Assembly: GCA_000436695.1 (NCBI GenBank)
Contig: HF992589.1
Location: forward strand, 6,220-70,219
DNA length: 64,000 nucleotides
DNA from: Prevotella sp. CAG:1185
GTDB taxonomy: Bacteria > Bacteroidota > Bacteroidia > Bacteroidales > Bacteroidaceae
Reading direction: 5' to 3'
Below the pieces are notes generated by a model. That model searched no databases. It was given only the letters and a program-made list of their open reading frames with translations, and was not told the DNA's origin. Both the position numbers and the translations under genes were made by a program. Shown piece by piece: positions 39,587 to 47,910 of this stretch (its first letter is position 1; each line of letters starts with the position of its first letter).

Positions 39587-40120
39587 ATGGATTTAGGATT
39601 AATATCGGTAAGATATGCTCGGGCCTTGCTTAAGGCAAGCTTGGAGGCAAAACTTGAAGATAGAGTTTACAGTGAGATGCAGACTTTATCCCAAAGTTAT
39701 ATTAAAGTTCCTGATTTTAGGTTTACGATAGATAATCCCATGTTCTCTAAAAAGCGCAAAAAAGAATTATTTATAATTGCTTTAGGTGGAGATCCTTGTA
39801 AGTTGACTGACGTCTTTATTGATTTGGTCTTAAAAGAGGAACGTGAGAACATGATGCAGTTCATTGCAAATTCATATATTACATTATATAGGAAAAACAA
39901 GAATTTAATCCGAGCAAAACTTTTAACTGCAACAGCCGTTTCTCCTTCTACGGAGCAACGGCTTAAGCAGTTGGTGGAAAGTAAGACAAATGGAATTGTA
40001 GAATTTGAGACTGAGATTAAACCTGAAATTCTTGGAGGTTTCATTATTGAATATGATACTTATAGAATGGATGTTAGTGTAAAGTCACAATTAAATTCTA
40101 TTTTGTCACAGCTTAAGTAA
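39587..40120 (+). CDS. atpH: ATP synthase F1 subunit delta
   Basis: Connects F1 to the b stalk; 177 aa. N-terminal six-helix bundle ([40 protein letters not shown]) and C-terminal sequence [34 protein letters not shown] are the usual signature. 5 nt after atpF. Confidence 0.95.
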   Translation: MDLGLISVRYARALLKASLEAKLEDRVYSEMQTLSQSYIKVPDFRFTIDNPMFSKKRKKELFIIALGGDPCKLTDVFIDLVLKEERENMMQFIANSYITLYRKNKNLIRAKLLTATAVSPSTEQRLKQLVESKTNGIVEFETEIKPEILGGFIIEYDTYRMDVSVKSQLNSILSQLK

Positions 40121-40136
40121 TAAAATTAATTGTAAT

Positions 40137-41723
40137 ATGTCAGATAAAATTAAACCAAGCGAAGTATCTCAAGTTCTTTTGGAACAACTTAAAGGGATTA
40201 ATGATAGCGCAAAGTTTGATGAAGTAGGTTCTGTCCTTCAAGTAAGCGATGGTGTTGCACGAATCTATGGCTTACGTAATGCTGAAGCAAATGAACTTCT
40301 TGAATTTGAAAATGGAACTATGGCTATTGTCATGAACCTTGAGGAGGACAATGTTGGTTGTGTGCTACTAGGCCCTACATCAGAAATAAAGGAGGGAATG
40401 TTAGTTAAGCGTACAAAGCGAATTGCCAGTATAAAGGTTAATGACAATATGTTAGGAAGAGTCATAAATCCTTTGGGTCAGGCTATAGATGGTAAAGGTG
40501 ATATTGATTTGACTGATTCTTTTGAAATGCCGTTGGATCGTAAGGCTCCAGGTGTGATTTATCGTCAGCCTGTTAAGGAGCCTCTACAGACCGGACTAAA
40601 GGCGGTTGATTCTATGATACCTATTGGTAGAGGTCAGCGTGAGCTTATTATTGGTGACCGCCAGACTGGAAAAACAGCTATTGCTGTTGATACAATCATA
40701 AACCAAAAAAGTTTTTATGATGCAGGTAAGCCCGTCTATTGTATATATGTTGCTATAGGTCAGAAGGCATCAACTGTTGCAGCATTAGTTTCTACCTTAA
40801 AGGAACATGGTGCTATGCCGTATACTATAGTAGTGGCAGCTACAGCTGCTGATCCTGCGGCTATGCAGTATTATGCTCCTTTCGCAGGTGCTGCTATTGG
40901 TGAATATTTTAGAGATCGTGGATATTCTGCATTGGTCGTTTATGATGATTTGTCTAAACAAGCTGTTGCTTACCGTGAAGTTTCACTTATCTTACGTCGC
41001 CCTTCTGGTCGTGAAGCTTATCCTGGAGATGTGTTCTATTTGCATAGTCGTCTGTTGGAACGTGCTGCACGAATTAATGATCAGCAAGAGGTTGCAGAGA
41101 ATATGAATGATTTACCTGAGTGCATGAAGGGACATGTCAAAGGTGGTGGTTCGTTAACGGCTTTGCCAATAATTGAAACTCAGGCTGGTGACGTTTCTGC
41201 ATACATTCCTACTAATGTTATTTCTATCACTGATGGTCAGATTTATCTTGAAACAGATTTGTTTAACCAAGGATTTAGACCAGCGATTAATGTTGGTATT
41301 TCTGTTAGCCGTGTAGGTGGTTCTGCTCAGATTAAGAGTATGAAGAAGGTTGCGGGAACGTTAAAGATAGACCAGGCTCAGTATAGAGAATTGGAGTCGT
41401 TCTCTAAATTCTCAAGTGATATGGATGCTGTAACTGCAATGACACTTGATAGAGGTCGTAAGAATAATCAACTTTTGATACAGCCGCAGTATAGCCCTAT
41501 GCCAGTAGGTGAGCAAGTTGCCATTCTTTATTGCGGAACTCATGGTCTTATGCACGATGTACCGGTAGAAAAGGTTCGTGAGTGTCAGGATTCTTTCTTG
41601 GATAAAATGCGTTCTTCTCATGAAGATATTTTAGATGCATTATCAAAAGGAAAGATAGATGATCAGATAACTACAACCATAGAGTCTGTTATGGCAGATA
41701 TTGCAGGTCAATATAAAAAATAG
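40137..41723 (+). CDS. atpA: ATP synthase F1 subunit alpha
   Basis: Regulatory nucleotide-binding subunit, 528 aa. P-loop [59 protein letters not shown] and [18 protein letters not shown] are canonical. 16 nt after atpH. Confidence 0.98.
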   Translation: MSDKIKPSEVSQVLLEQLKGINDSAKFDEVGSVLQVSDGVARIYGLRNAEANELLEFENGTMAIVMNLEEDNVGCVLLGPTSEIKEGMLVKRTKRIASIKVNDNMLGRVINPLGQAIDGKGDIDLTDSFEMPLDRKAPGVIYRQPVKEPLQTGLKAVDSMIPIGRGQRELIIGDRQTGKTAIAVDTIINQKSFYDAGKPVYCIYVAIGQKASTVAALVSTLKEHGAMPYTIVVAATAADPAAMQYYAPFAGAAIGEYFRDRGYSALVVYDDLSKQAVAYREVSLILRRPSGREAYPGDVFYLHSRLLERAARINDQQEVAENMNDLPECMKGHVKGGGSLTALPIIETQAGDVSAYIPTNVISITDGQIYLETDLFNQGFRPAINVGISVSRVGGSAQIKSMKKVAGTLKIDQAQYRELESFSKFSSDMDAVTAMTLDRGRKNNQLLIQPQYSPMPVGEQVAILYCGTHGLMHDVPVEKVRECQDSFLDKMRSSHEDILDALSKGKIDDQITTTIESVMADIAGQYKK

Positions 41724-41730
41724 TTGATTT

Positions 41731-42699
41731 ATGCCGTCACTTAAGGAAATAAAGAATCGTATATCATCTGTTAATAGCACTCGTAAAATAACGAGTGCTA
41801 TGAAGATGGTTGCGTCGTCAAAATTGCATCATGCTCAAATCATGATAGGGAACATGCTTCCGTATGAGTCTATGTTGGAGCATATTCTTAAAGCATTTTT
41901 GGCCTCTGAAGTTGATGCGACAACAGTTTATAATACAGTACGTCCGATAAAAAAAGTTGCTCTTGTAGTATATTCATCTAACAGTAGCTTATGTGGTGGT
42001 TTTAATGCAAATGTTATTAAAGCCATGCAACAGACTGTTGATAAATATCAGCGTTTAGTAGGTTTGGATAATATTGTGATTTATCCTATAGGACGAAAGA
42101 TTGCTGAGAAAGTGACAAAACTTGGCTTTAACTGTGGTGGAGATTTTTCAGAAATTGCGGATAAGCCAGATTTACATAAGTGCATCGAGCTTGCGGATAT
42201 ACTCTCGCAGAAATTTTTGGATGGTGAGTACGATCATATTGAAATGATTTATCATCATTTTAAAAGTGCAGGCTCACAAATCTTGACTCAAAAAACATTC
42301 TTGCCAATTAATATACAAGATGAATTGGATTTTGATGATGAGAGAGATTTAACATCTAATATAGCAACATTAGAGGCACAAGAATATTTACGTAAAAAAG
42401 GTAAGACTTCATCAAATGAGAAGGAAGCTGCAAAGCCGCTTAATGATAATTTTATTGTTGAGCCTGATATGGAATCAGTGTTATGTTCACTTATCCCTAA
42501 GTTATCTCATTTAATGATTTATACAGCTTTGCTTGATAGTAACGCTAGTGAACATGCAGCCCGTATGGTTGCAATGCAAACAGCTACCGATAATGCGGAT
42601 GAACTTCTGCGTGATTTGAGTTTGCAATATAATAAGAGTCGTCAGCAAGCTATTACTAATGAATTGCTTGATATTGTTGGTGGTTCAGTTAATTCATAA
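41731..42699 (+). CDS. atpG: ATP synthase F1 subunit gamma
   Basis: Rotor shaft, 322 aa. N-terminal helix MPSLKEIKNRISSVNSTRKI with TSAMKMVASSKL, C-terminal helix ARMVAMQTATDNADELLRDL and NKSRQQAITNELLDIVGGS. It is about 30 residues longer than E. coli gamma owing to a charged insertion around residues 195-240 (DELDFDDERDLTSNIAT ... KGKTSSNEKEAAKPLND). Last gene of the operon. Confidence 0.95.
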   Translation: MPSLKEIKNRISSVNSTRKITSAMKMVASSKLHHAQIMIGNMLPYESMLEHILKAFLASEVDATTVYNTVRPIKKVALVVYSSNSSLCGGFNANVIKAMQQTVDKYQRLVGLDNIVIYPIGRKIAEKVTKLGFNCGGDFSEIADKPDLHKCIELADILSQKFLDGEYDHIEMIYHHFKSAGSQILTQKTFLPINIQDELDFDDERDLTSNIATLEAQEYLRKKGKTSSNEKEAAKPLNDNFIVEPDMESVLCSLIPKLSHLMIYTALLDSNASEHAARMVAMQTATDNADELLRDLSLQYNKSRQQAITNELLDIVGGSVNS

Positions 42700-42720
42700 T
42701 TGTGCTTCCGCCTTAATATA

Positions 42721-42757
42721 AAAGAGGCTAACACAACCGTGTTAGCCTCTTTTTATT
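42721..42757 (+). terminator. Terminator of the ATP synthase operon
   Basis: AAAGAGGCTAACAC (42721-42734), loop AACC, GTGTTAGCCTCTTT (42739-42752), then TTATTATTTT. 14-bp perfect stem. Confidence 0.92.
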
Positions 42758-42801
42758 ATTTTATTGTTATAGAATCTGTTCACCCGATAAACTAAGGGGA
42801 G

Positions 42802-43738
42802 TTATGTGTATACTTTTGTAAGTCTGAAAAGGAAGAATTTAATATCCTTTACTCCTCTGAGAAGCAGTCCTGAATGCCTTGATTTTAGCATTGAATGATT
42901 CAGCGAAGGTATTTGTGGCTTTTCACGAAGAAATTCTGCACCTCGTTATCATGCTCATATAGGTTGGCAGCTATTACAATAAAGCTCTTGAATCCGGAAT
43001 TGTTCACTTATTCATACCAGCGCGTAAGCTACAGCCTAGCAGCATCCTTAATGGCGTTCCTGGAGAATATCATACTAAGTGAATGTGTTAGCGAATACGC
43101 TTCTTTTAAATCCGGGTATATTTCAAAGAGCACCTTTGCTCTTTGTCTCTGACTTTCTGGCAATTTATCCTGCCGGCTTAAAAAACAGGTTTCTGCTGCG
43201 TGCAAGCAGTTGCTTTGGTGTGTCCCGTTTGTCAGTACGATGTGAGTGTATGTCTTTTCTATGCATTTGGCTTTATCCCTGTTATCCGTCTCTGCCTGGA
43301 TTGCATCCCATCTGAGGGCGATGCGTATCTCCTAAAAGCGTCACAGGCAAGTTTCTGTATATGAAAGCGGCCAATAGTCCGTATGGCATTTGGAAAACAG
43401 CATCTGGCTATGATCCGCATGGAATTTGACATACCTATCATAAGTATCTTGTTCTCGTCAATACGCATAACTACCTCTATAACTGTGCCGACAGACATAC
43501 GCCTTTATGATGGCTATGATAGTCCCTTTGCCTCCGCGTGATGTATGGTTGGTGACAATTGTATACAATTCATCGTTGCTTGGAACAGTCTCTTCAATAC
43601 ATAGGCTTTCACGCATGTTTTCAGGGAAGACAAGCCATTCCTATGCGTAGAATAGTTCCGGCCATTCACGATAGCCGCTCAATATCTCCTTCTATTGCTT
43701 TTCAAACGTATCGCCGTTTATGTGGTAAAATTGGTCAA
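42802..43738 (-). pseudogene. ISAon1-family transposase, degraded
   Basis: Transposase remnant read in pieces in different frames. Recognisable parts in order: SGYREWPELFYA-stop-EWLVFPENM, EETVPSNDELYTIVTNHTSR, then after a frame change MRIIARCCFPNAIRTIGRFH with IQKLACDAFRRYA, then KLPESQRQRAKVLFEIYPDL, VNNSGFKSFIV and finally NTFAESFNAKIKAFRTAS followed by FLFRLTKVYT and a stop. These follow the order of ISAon1 transposases, but there are at least four internal stops and several frameshifts, so no active enzyme is made. Confidence 0.8.
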
Positions 43739-44360
43739 GCGAACGGGAGGTCGTAGGACTCCTCTCCATACACATCTTTTAAAAAAGCCGCAAACTCTTT
43801 CGAGTAGCGGGTTCCTTCTTCCTTGACATCATCATAGGGAGCCGTAAAGCATTTGCCCGTACGGAGGTCTTTCCACCTGCGACGTCTCACAATCAGGTCT
43901 ACAGCCTTGTCACGGATCGGAAAGTCACGGACGGTAACAGGAGATAGAAATCCTTTGGATTCTATATTCACGTGAGTTCGGCATAAGAGAATGTTGTTAT
44001 AATACTACGTCAAGCGGTCAGCTGCTAACCGTCATTCCGGGCATAGACCCGGAATCCAGTGTCATCAGCGTGATTATTCTTATGTTTCAGTACTGGATTC
44101 CGCGTCTATGCGCGGAATGACAGTTACCAACAGACTATTTGAAATACAAAGATGTACGAATAATTTAATTTCAAATGATGATTATTCTTATACCGAACTC
44201 ACGTTATATTCGGATCATTGACATACTCTGCGGAAGCGATTTCGTCCGAATGGATGAATAGCGTTTCTGCATTACTTTCTACTTTTACTACTGTAAAACG
44301 AGATAAGATATTGGATGGCAGCATGAAGCTTACCAAAGACTCTAACATTGAATTTTCCAT
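43735..44360 (-). pseudogene. ISAon1 N-terminal region protein, split by a MITE
   Basis: The 5' part, from ATG 44360, reads MENSMLESLVSFMLPSNILS and on to AEYVNDPNI; the 3' part resumes with NIESKGFLSPVTVRDFPIRD and ends YGEESYDLPFA at 43735. In ISAon1 elements these are one continuous small protein (FPIRxKAVDLxVRRRRWKD is diagnostic). The frame is interrupted only by the 235-bp element at 43970-44204; removing it and one 7-bp duplication restores DPNIESKGF exactly. Confidence 0.85.
43970..44204. mobile_element. 235-bp MITE with 7-bp target-site duplication
   Basis: Flanked by TATATTC on both sides (43963-43969 and 44205-44211). Ends are inverted repeats: ACGTGAGTTCGGCATAAGA on the left, the complement TCTTATACCGAACTCACGT on the right (one mismatch). 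No coding capacity. Inside are two hairpins, 44031-44060 and 44092-44121, that also pair with each other (28 of 30). It has interrupted the IS gene described above. A transposase that moves it is not in the window. Confidence 0.9.
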
Positions 44361-44411
44361 TATGCAAAGATAAGATTTTTTTCTTTCTTTCCCCACTATT
44401 TATCGGGTGAG

Positions 44412-44465
44412 CCCATTAAATTTCTACTGCCCCCCTTAAACACGGGGCAGTAGAAATTTAATGGG
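44412..44465. repeat. 22-bp perfect inverted repeat, left boundary of the dnaX segment
   Basis: 44412-44433 (begins CCCATTAAATTTCTACTGCC) is exactly complementary to 44444-44465, with a 10-nt spacer. A third copy of the 19-bp core ATTAAATTTCTACTGCCCC occurs at 47051-47069, beyond dnaX, in inverted orientation relative to the arm at 44444. They look like solo or paired ends of a mobile element. Confidence 0.8.
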
Positions 44466-44592
44466 GATATGTTTTTCGTTCAAATTGAAGTATCTTTGTA
44501 CCCAGATAATCCTTATCACGGCAATAAATGCAAGAATGACTTGACTAATCTGCACGATACGGGACTTTATCTCTGCATTGATTTTTTATATT

Positions 44593-46425
44593 ATGAAAGA
44601 ATATATCGTTTCTGCGCGCAAATACAGACCTATGACCTTTGACTCGGTTGTGGGACAGACGGCGCTTACCACTACGCTGAAGAATGCCGTTAAGAGCGGT
44701 AAGCTGGCTCATGCTTACCTGTTCTGCGGACCTAGAGGCGTGGGTAAGACTACATGCGCACGTATCTTTGCCAAGGCTATTAACTGTCAGCACCCTACCG
44801 AAGACGGCGAGGCATGCAACGAGTGCGAGAGCTGCAAGGCGTTTAACGAACAGCGCTCGTTCAACATCTTTGAACTCGACGCGGCAAGCAACAACTCGGT
44901 GGAGAACATCAAGGCGCTGATGGAACAGACCAGAATACCGCCGCAGGTGGGTAAATATAAGGTGTTTATCATCGACGAGGTGCACATGCTGTCAACGGCG
45001 GCGTTTAACGCTTTTCTGAAGACACTGGAGGAACCGCCTGCACACGTTATATTTATTCTCGCAACGACAGAGAAGCACAAGATTCTGCCTACTATCATTT
45101 CGCGCTGTCAGATCTACGACTTTGAACGCATGACGGTGCCTAACATCATCAACCACCTGAAGATGGTGGCAGAGAAGGAAGGCATAACATACGAGGAGGA
45201 GGCGCTGAACGTGATAGCCGAGAAGGCTGACGGCGGAATGAGAGACGCGCTGTCGGTGTTTGACCAGGCAGCAAGTTTCTGTCAGGGCAACATCACTTAT
45301 AAAAAGGTGATTGAAGACCTGAACGTGCTCGACGCCGACAACTACTTTAACATCATCGACCTGTGTCTGCAGAACAAGGCTGCCGACGTGATGGTGCTGC
45401 TGAACAACATCATCAACAAGGGCTTTGACGGCGGACACCTGATTAACGGACTGGCTGTGCACGTGCGCAACGTGATGATGGCAAAGGACGAGGAGACGCT
45501 GCCACTGCTGCAGGCAAGCAAGACGCAGACGGAGAAATATAAGGCGCAGGCTGAGAAATGCAGTGCCAAATTCTTGTATAAGGCGCTGCGCATAATCAAC
45601 GACTGCGACATAAACTACCGCCAGAGCAGTAACAAGCGACTGCTGGTGGAGCTGACGCTGATAGAGATAGCGCAGATAACTCAGCCTGACGACGAGGGTG
45701 CTGCCTCGGGGCGCTGCCCTAAGAGACTGAAATCCCTGTTTAAGAGACTTATGGGCGAAAGGCCAAAGGCGGCTATGCAGGTGGCCGCGGCCGAGCCTTC
45801 TGTTAACCGCCGCACGGCTATTGCTAAGCATAATGCCGAGAGGGCGGCTGAAACTGTTGTTGCCGGAAATGAAGGCAACGGCGTGAGTGACAGCGGAAAC
45901 AACGGTAGCACACAACAGGGCAGTCAGCCGGTGATACCGTCGAATCTGCGTAACCTGAAGCTTGGCAGCATCGGCAAAACGTTTGCCAACCTGAGACGTA
46001 AGAACGAGGAGCCGCAGATGGTGGCGGAACAGGACGTCGAGGTGGTTGACAACGGTGAGCGTAACGTGTTCACCGAAGACGAGATGCTGACGCAATGGGT
46101 GGGTATGTGTAACCGTATGCCGCAACAGATGACGGGCATAGCGGCGCGCATGAAGAACATGACGCCAACGATAAAGGAGTTTCCGCATATCGAGGTGGTG
46201 GTAGACAACGAGATTCTGCTCGAAGACATGAACAAGATTAAGGGCAGAATACGCAACACACTGATAAAGGCGCTGCGCAACAGCAGTATAACGCTGACGC
46301 TACGACTGGCAAAGCCGGAGGAGATAAAGCGCATACCGACAAACCGCGAACGCTTCGACGAACTGAAAAACACGAACAAGGCATTCGAGAAACTCAGCGA
46401 GATACTGGGGCTGGAGGTGAGCTAG
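44593..46425 (+). CDS. dnaX: DNA polymerase III subunit tau/gamma
   Basis: Clamp-loader ATPase of the replisome, 610 aa. MKEYIVSARKYRPMTFDSVV, P-loop FCGPRGVGKTTCARIFAKAI, zinc cysteines CNECESCKAF, Walker B VFIIDEVHMLSTAAFNAFLK, and sensor-1 TTEKHKILPTIISRCQIYDF are intact. Domain III follows, then a variable linker and a C-terminal tau-like region (about 490-610). Its base composition is unlike its surroundings: 35/60 and 34/60 G+C at 45181-45240 and 45481-45540 against 22/60 at 16261-16320. It has its own TATCTTTG box (44491-44498). The coding sequence appears complete and functional; an acquired or replaced copy is inferred from composition and flanking repeats. Confidence 0.94.
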   Translation: MKEYIVSARKYRPMTFDSVVGQTALTTTLKNAVKSGKLAHAYLFCGPRGVGKTTCARIFAKAINCQHPTEDGEACNECESCKAFNEQRSFNIFELDAASNNSVENIKALMEQTRIPPQVGKYKVFIIDEVHMLSTAAFNAFLKTLEEPPAHVIFILATTEKHKILPTIISRCQIYDFERMTVPNIINHLKMVAEKEGITYEEEALNVIAEKADGGMRDALSVFDQAASFCQGNITYKKVIEDLNVLDADNYFNIIDLCLQNKAADVMVLLNNIINKGFDGGHLINGLAVHVRNVMMAKDEETLPLLQASKTQTEKYKAQAEKCSAKFLYKALRIINDCDINYRQSSNKRLLVELTLIEIAQITQPDDEGAASGRCPKRLKSLFKRLMGERPKAAMQVAAAEPSVNRRTAIAKHNAERAAETVVAGNEGNGVSDSGNNGSTQQGSQPVIPSNLRNLKLGSIGKTFANLRRKNEEPQMVAEQDVEVVDNGERNVFTEDEMLTQWVGMCNRMPQQMTGIAARMKNMTPTIKEFPHIEVVVDNEILLEDMNKIKGRIRNTLIKALRNSSITLTLRLAKPEEIKRIPTNRERFDELKNTNKAFEKLSEILGLEVS

Positions 46426-46543
46426 GAAAAGTCAAATGTCTATGTATATGTTAGGAGTTAAGGAGTTATGAAGTTAAGAAGAAGTTCCTTGAGCATAGCG
46501 AAAAAAGACGTATGCCTTGAGGGGTATTACTCTTTGGAGTTAT

Positions 46544-46733
46544 AGTAGTTAAAGGAGTTATCGCCAACAAGTTGGCTAGGAGTTAGAGTCATATGTCTTG
46601 CTATGACAAAATCTGCCGGAATTTAATATAAATATTTTTCTATCTTGTCGCAAGCACTACGTTACATTGGCTATTGACTTCTTCGCTGCGATCAAGAAGC
46701 TTCTCCCTGTAAACGATAACTCCTTTAACTACT
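46544..46733. repeat. 20-bp perfect inverted repeat, 150-nt spacer
   Basis: AGTAGTTAAAGGAGTTATCG (46544-46563) is exactly complementary to 46714-46733. Weaker matches further out (AGAAGAAGTTCC near 46478 with AGAAGCTTCT near 46695 in complement) suggest a longer, eroded palindrome. Confidence 0.7.
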
Positions 46734-46838
46734 AATGAAAAGCCACAAGACATTTGGATTTTTCACTATTCACTTTTCACTGTTCTCTTTCGTAATACGC
46801 TTTTAACTTTTCACTTAAACATGCTCATAGTGACGCAA

Positions 46839-46949
46839 TGTAGGGACGTACCCTAGGTGCGTCCACCTTTCATTTATCATTTTGTTATACTGTAAATCAT
46901 TAAAATACAGGGGATTATCAGTTGGACGCACCTGGGGTACGTCCCTACA
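46839..46949. repeat. REP-like hairpin pair (BIME-like)
   Basis: 46839-46865 (core GGACGTACCCTAGGTGCGTC) and 46923-46949 are complementary at 26 of 27 positions. The left arm is itself a hairpin, GGACGTACC-CTA-GGTGCGTCC with one G-U pair. Two inverted copies around a 57-nt AT-rich spacer resemble paired repetitive extragenic palindromes. Confidence 0.65.
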
Positions 46950-47050
46950 ATGACCTAGAGAAACGCTGTTTAATTTTTACTTTTTAATTTTTAACTGCGC
47001 GTTGCGCTCAGCGCCTACTTTTCACGTTGGCAAGCCATAAGTTTTTGATT

Positions 47051-47069
47051 ATTAAATTTCTACTGCCCC
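47051..47069. repeat. Right boundary copy of the dnaX-segment repeat
   Basis: ATTAAATTTCTACTGCCCC, identical over 19 nt to the core at 44415-44433 and complementary to 44444-44462. It lies 70 nt from the tRNA-Arg gene. Confidence 0.8.
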
Positions 47070-47107
47070 ACTAAATTTTCGTCTATTTTGAGTTAATACA
47101 ACAAAAA

Positions 47108-47132
47108 AAGGAACTGTTTTTAGCAGTTCCTT
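47108..47132 (-). terminator. tRNA-Arg terminator
   Basis: AAGGAACTG (47108-47116) with CAGTTCCTT (47124-47132); on the minus strand, downstream of the tRNA, it is followed by a run of T (A-run at 47103-47109). Confidence 0.85.
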
Positions 47133-47138
47133 CTTGTG

Positions 47139-47212
47139 TGATCCCGACAGGATTCAAACCTGTAACCTTCTGATCCGTAGTCAGATGCTCTATTCAGTTG
47201 AGCCACGGGACC
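47139..47212 (-). tRNA. tRNA-Arg (ACG)
   Basis: Full cloverleaf read on the minus strand: acceptor GGTCCCG/CGGGATC with discriminator A, D stem GCTC/GAGC, anticodon stem TCTGA/TCAGA around loop CTACGGA (anticodon ACG), variable AGGTT, T arm ACAGG-TTTGAAT-CCTGT. 74 nt; CCA is not encoded. The ACG anticodon would be edited to ICG to read CGU/CGC/CGA. Confidence 0.96.
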
Positions 47213-47292
47213 ATCCTTTTGCAAATGCAGTGCAAAGGTACACATTTTTTTGTTACTGCAAAAATATTTGCCCTATTTTTCAAGAAAAATTT

Positions 47293-47910
47293 TCATTTTT
47301 CATCCATATCATGTAAATGTGGCAAAGAGATATGGTACTTTACTGCCATAAGTCGTACAAAAACTACCGTTGTAAAACTAGATATCACTATAATCTCTAT
47401 ATTGAAATCTAAATAATAGCAGATTTGATAAACAAAGCCACCCAATATGCAAGCTACAGCATAGATTTCTTTTCTAAATATAAGAGGCACCTCATTAATT
47501 AATACATCGCGTATTATTCCTCCGGCCACACCTGTTATACACCCCATTATTATTGCGACCCAAAAAGGGAAACCTGCATATAACGTTTTTTGCATACCAG
47601 CAATTGTAAATAATGCCAATCCTAATGTATCAAATAAGAACCATGTATTAGCAAATTTAACTATTGCTTTTTTAAAAATTATAGCAAGTACTAATGCTGC
47701 GGCTGTACATATTATATATATAGAGTTTGTCATCCAAAATGGGATAACACCTAACATTACATCACGAATTGTACCACCTCCTATAGCAGTAACGAGGCCC
47801 ACGACATACCCTCCGAACCAATCGAAATTTTTATATGCAGCCCACCGAATACCAGATATTGCAAATGCAAATGTTCCTAAGAACTCAATAACTAGTTGTA
47901 CTGTGTTCAT
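47293..47910 (-). CDS. TRIC-like cation channel family protein (UPF0126)
   Basis: 205 aa, seven TM segments in two three-helix repeats. Each repeat has the glycine-rich kink motif: VTAIGGGTIRDVMLGVIPFW and ITGVAGGIIRDVLINEVPLI. Prokaryotic relatives of trimeric intracellular cation channels share these motifs; physiological ion is unknown. Its ATG overlaps the stop of the upstream dehydrogenase by one base, so the two are translationally coupled. Confidence 0.88.
   Translation of the reverse strand: MNTVQLVIEFLGTFAFAISGIRWAAYKNFDWFGGYVVGLVTAIGGGTIRDVMLGVIPFWMTNSIYIICTAAALVLAIIFKKAIVKFANTWFLFDTLGLALFTIAGMQKTLYAGFPFWVAIIMGCITGVAGGIIRDVLINEVPLIFRKEIYAVACILGGFVYQICYYLDFNIEIIVISSFTTVVFVRLMAVKYHISLPHLHDMDEK

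Larger units (their letters stand above)
42780..44410 (-). mobile_element. Decayed ISAon1-family insertion sequence
   Basis: Terminal inverted repeats: CACCCGATAAACTAAGGGGA at 42781-42800, matched on the right by the complement of TTTATCGGGTG (44399-44409) followed inward by GGGGA. About 1.39 kb without the MITE nested in it. Two minus-strand frames, an N-terminal region protein and the transposase, are both broken. The flanks show no matching target duplication, so the insertion is old or one end has changed. A TATCTTTG promoter box (minus strand, 44365-44372) lies in front of the first frame. Confidence 0.8.
46426..47130. other. 700-bp non-coding, repeat-rich stretch after dnaX
   Basis: No convincing coding frame. 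Contains a 20-bp perfect inverted repeat (46544-46563 with 46714-46733), a 27-bp inverted repeat of GGACGTACC/GGTGCGTCC hairpins (46839-46865 with 46923-46949), simple TTTTCACT-type runs near 46760-46820, and the repeat copy at 47051-47069. Confidence 0.7.

Noticed and set aside
42895..43756. Several plus-strand frames of 60-85 codons across the decayed IS
   Set aside because: They are antisense to transposase remnants whose order and motifs match ISAon1; none has a promoter or recognisable family.
42780..44410. An intact, active insertion sequence
   Set aside because: Multiple stops and frameshifts in the transposase and the MITE insertion in the first frame make it non-autonomous.
44992..46188. 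398-codon open frame on the minus strand opposite dnaX
   Set aside because: It is antisense to a clearly real gene, its translation is rich in His, Arg and Leu repeats typical of the reverse of G+C-rich coding DNA, and no domain is recognisable.
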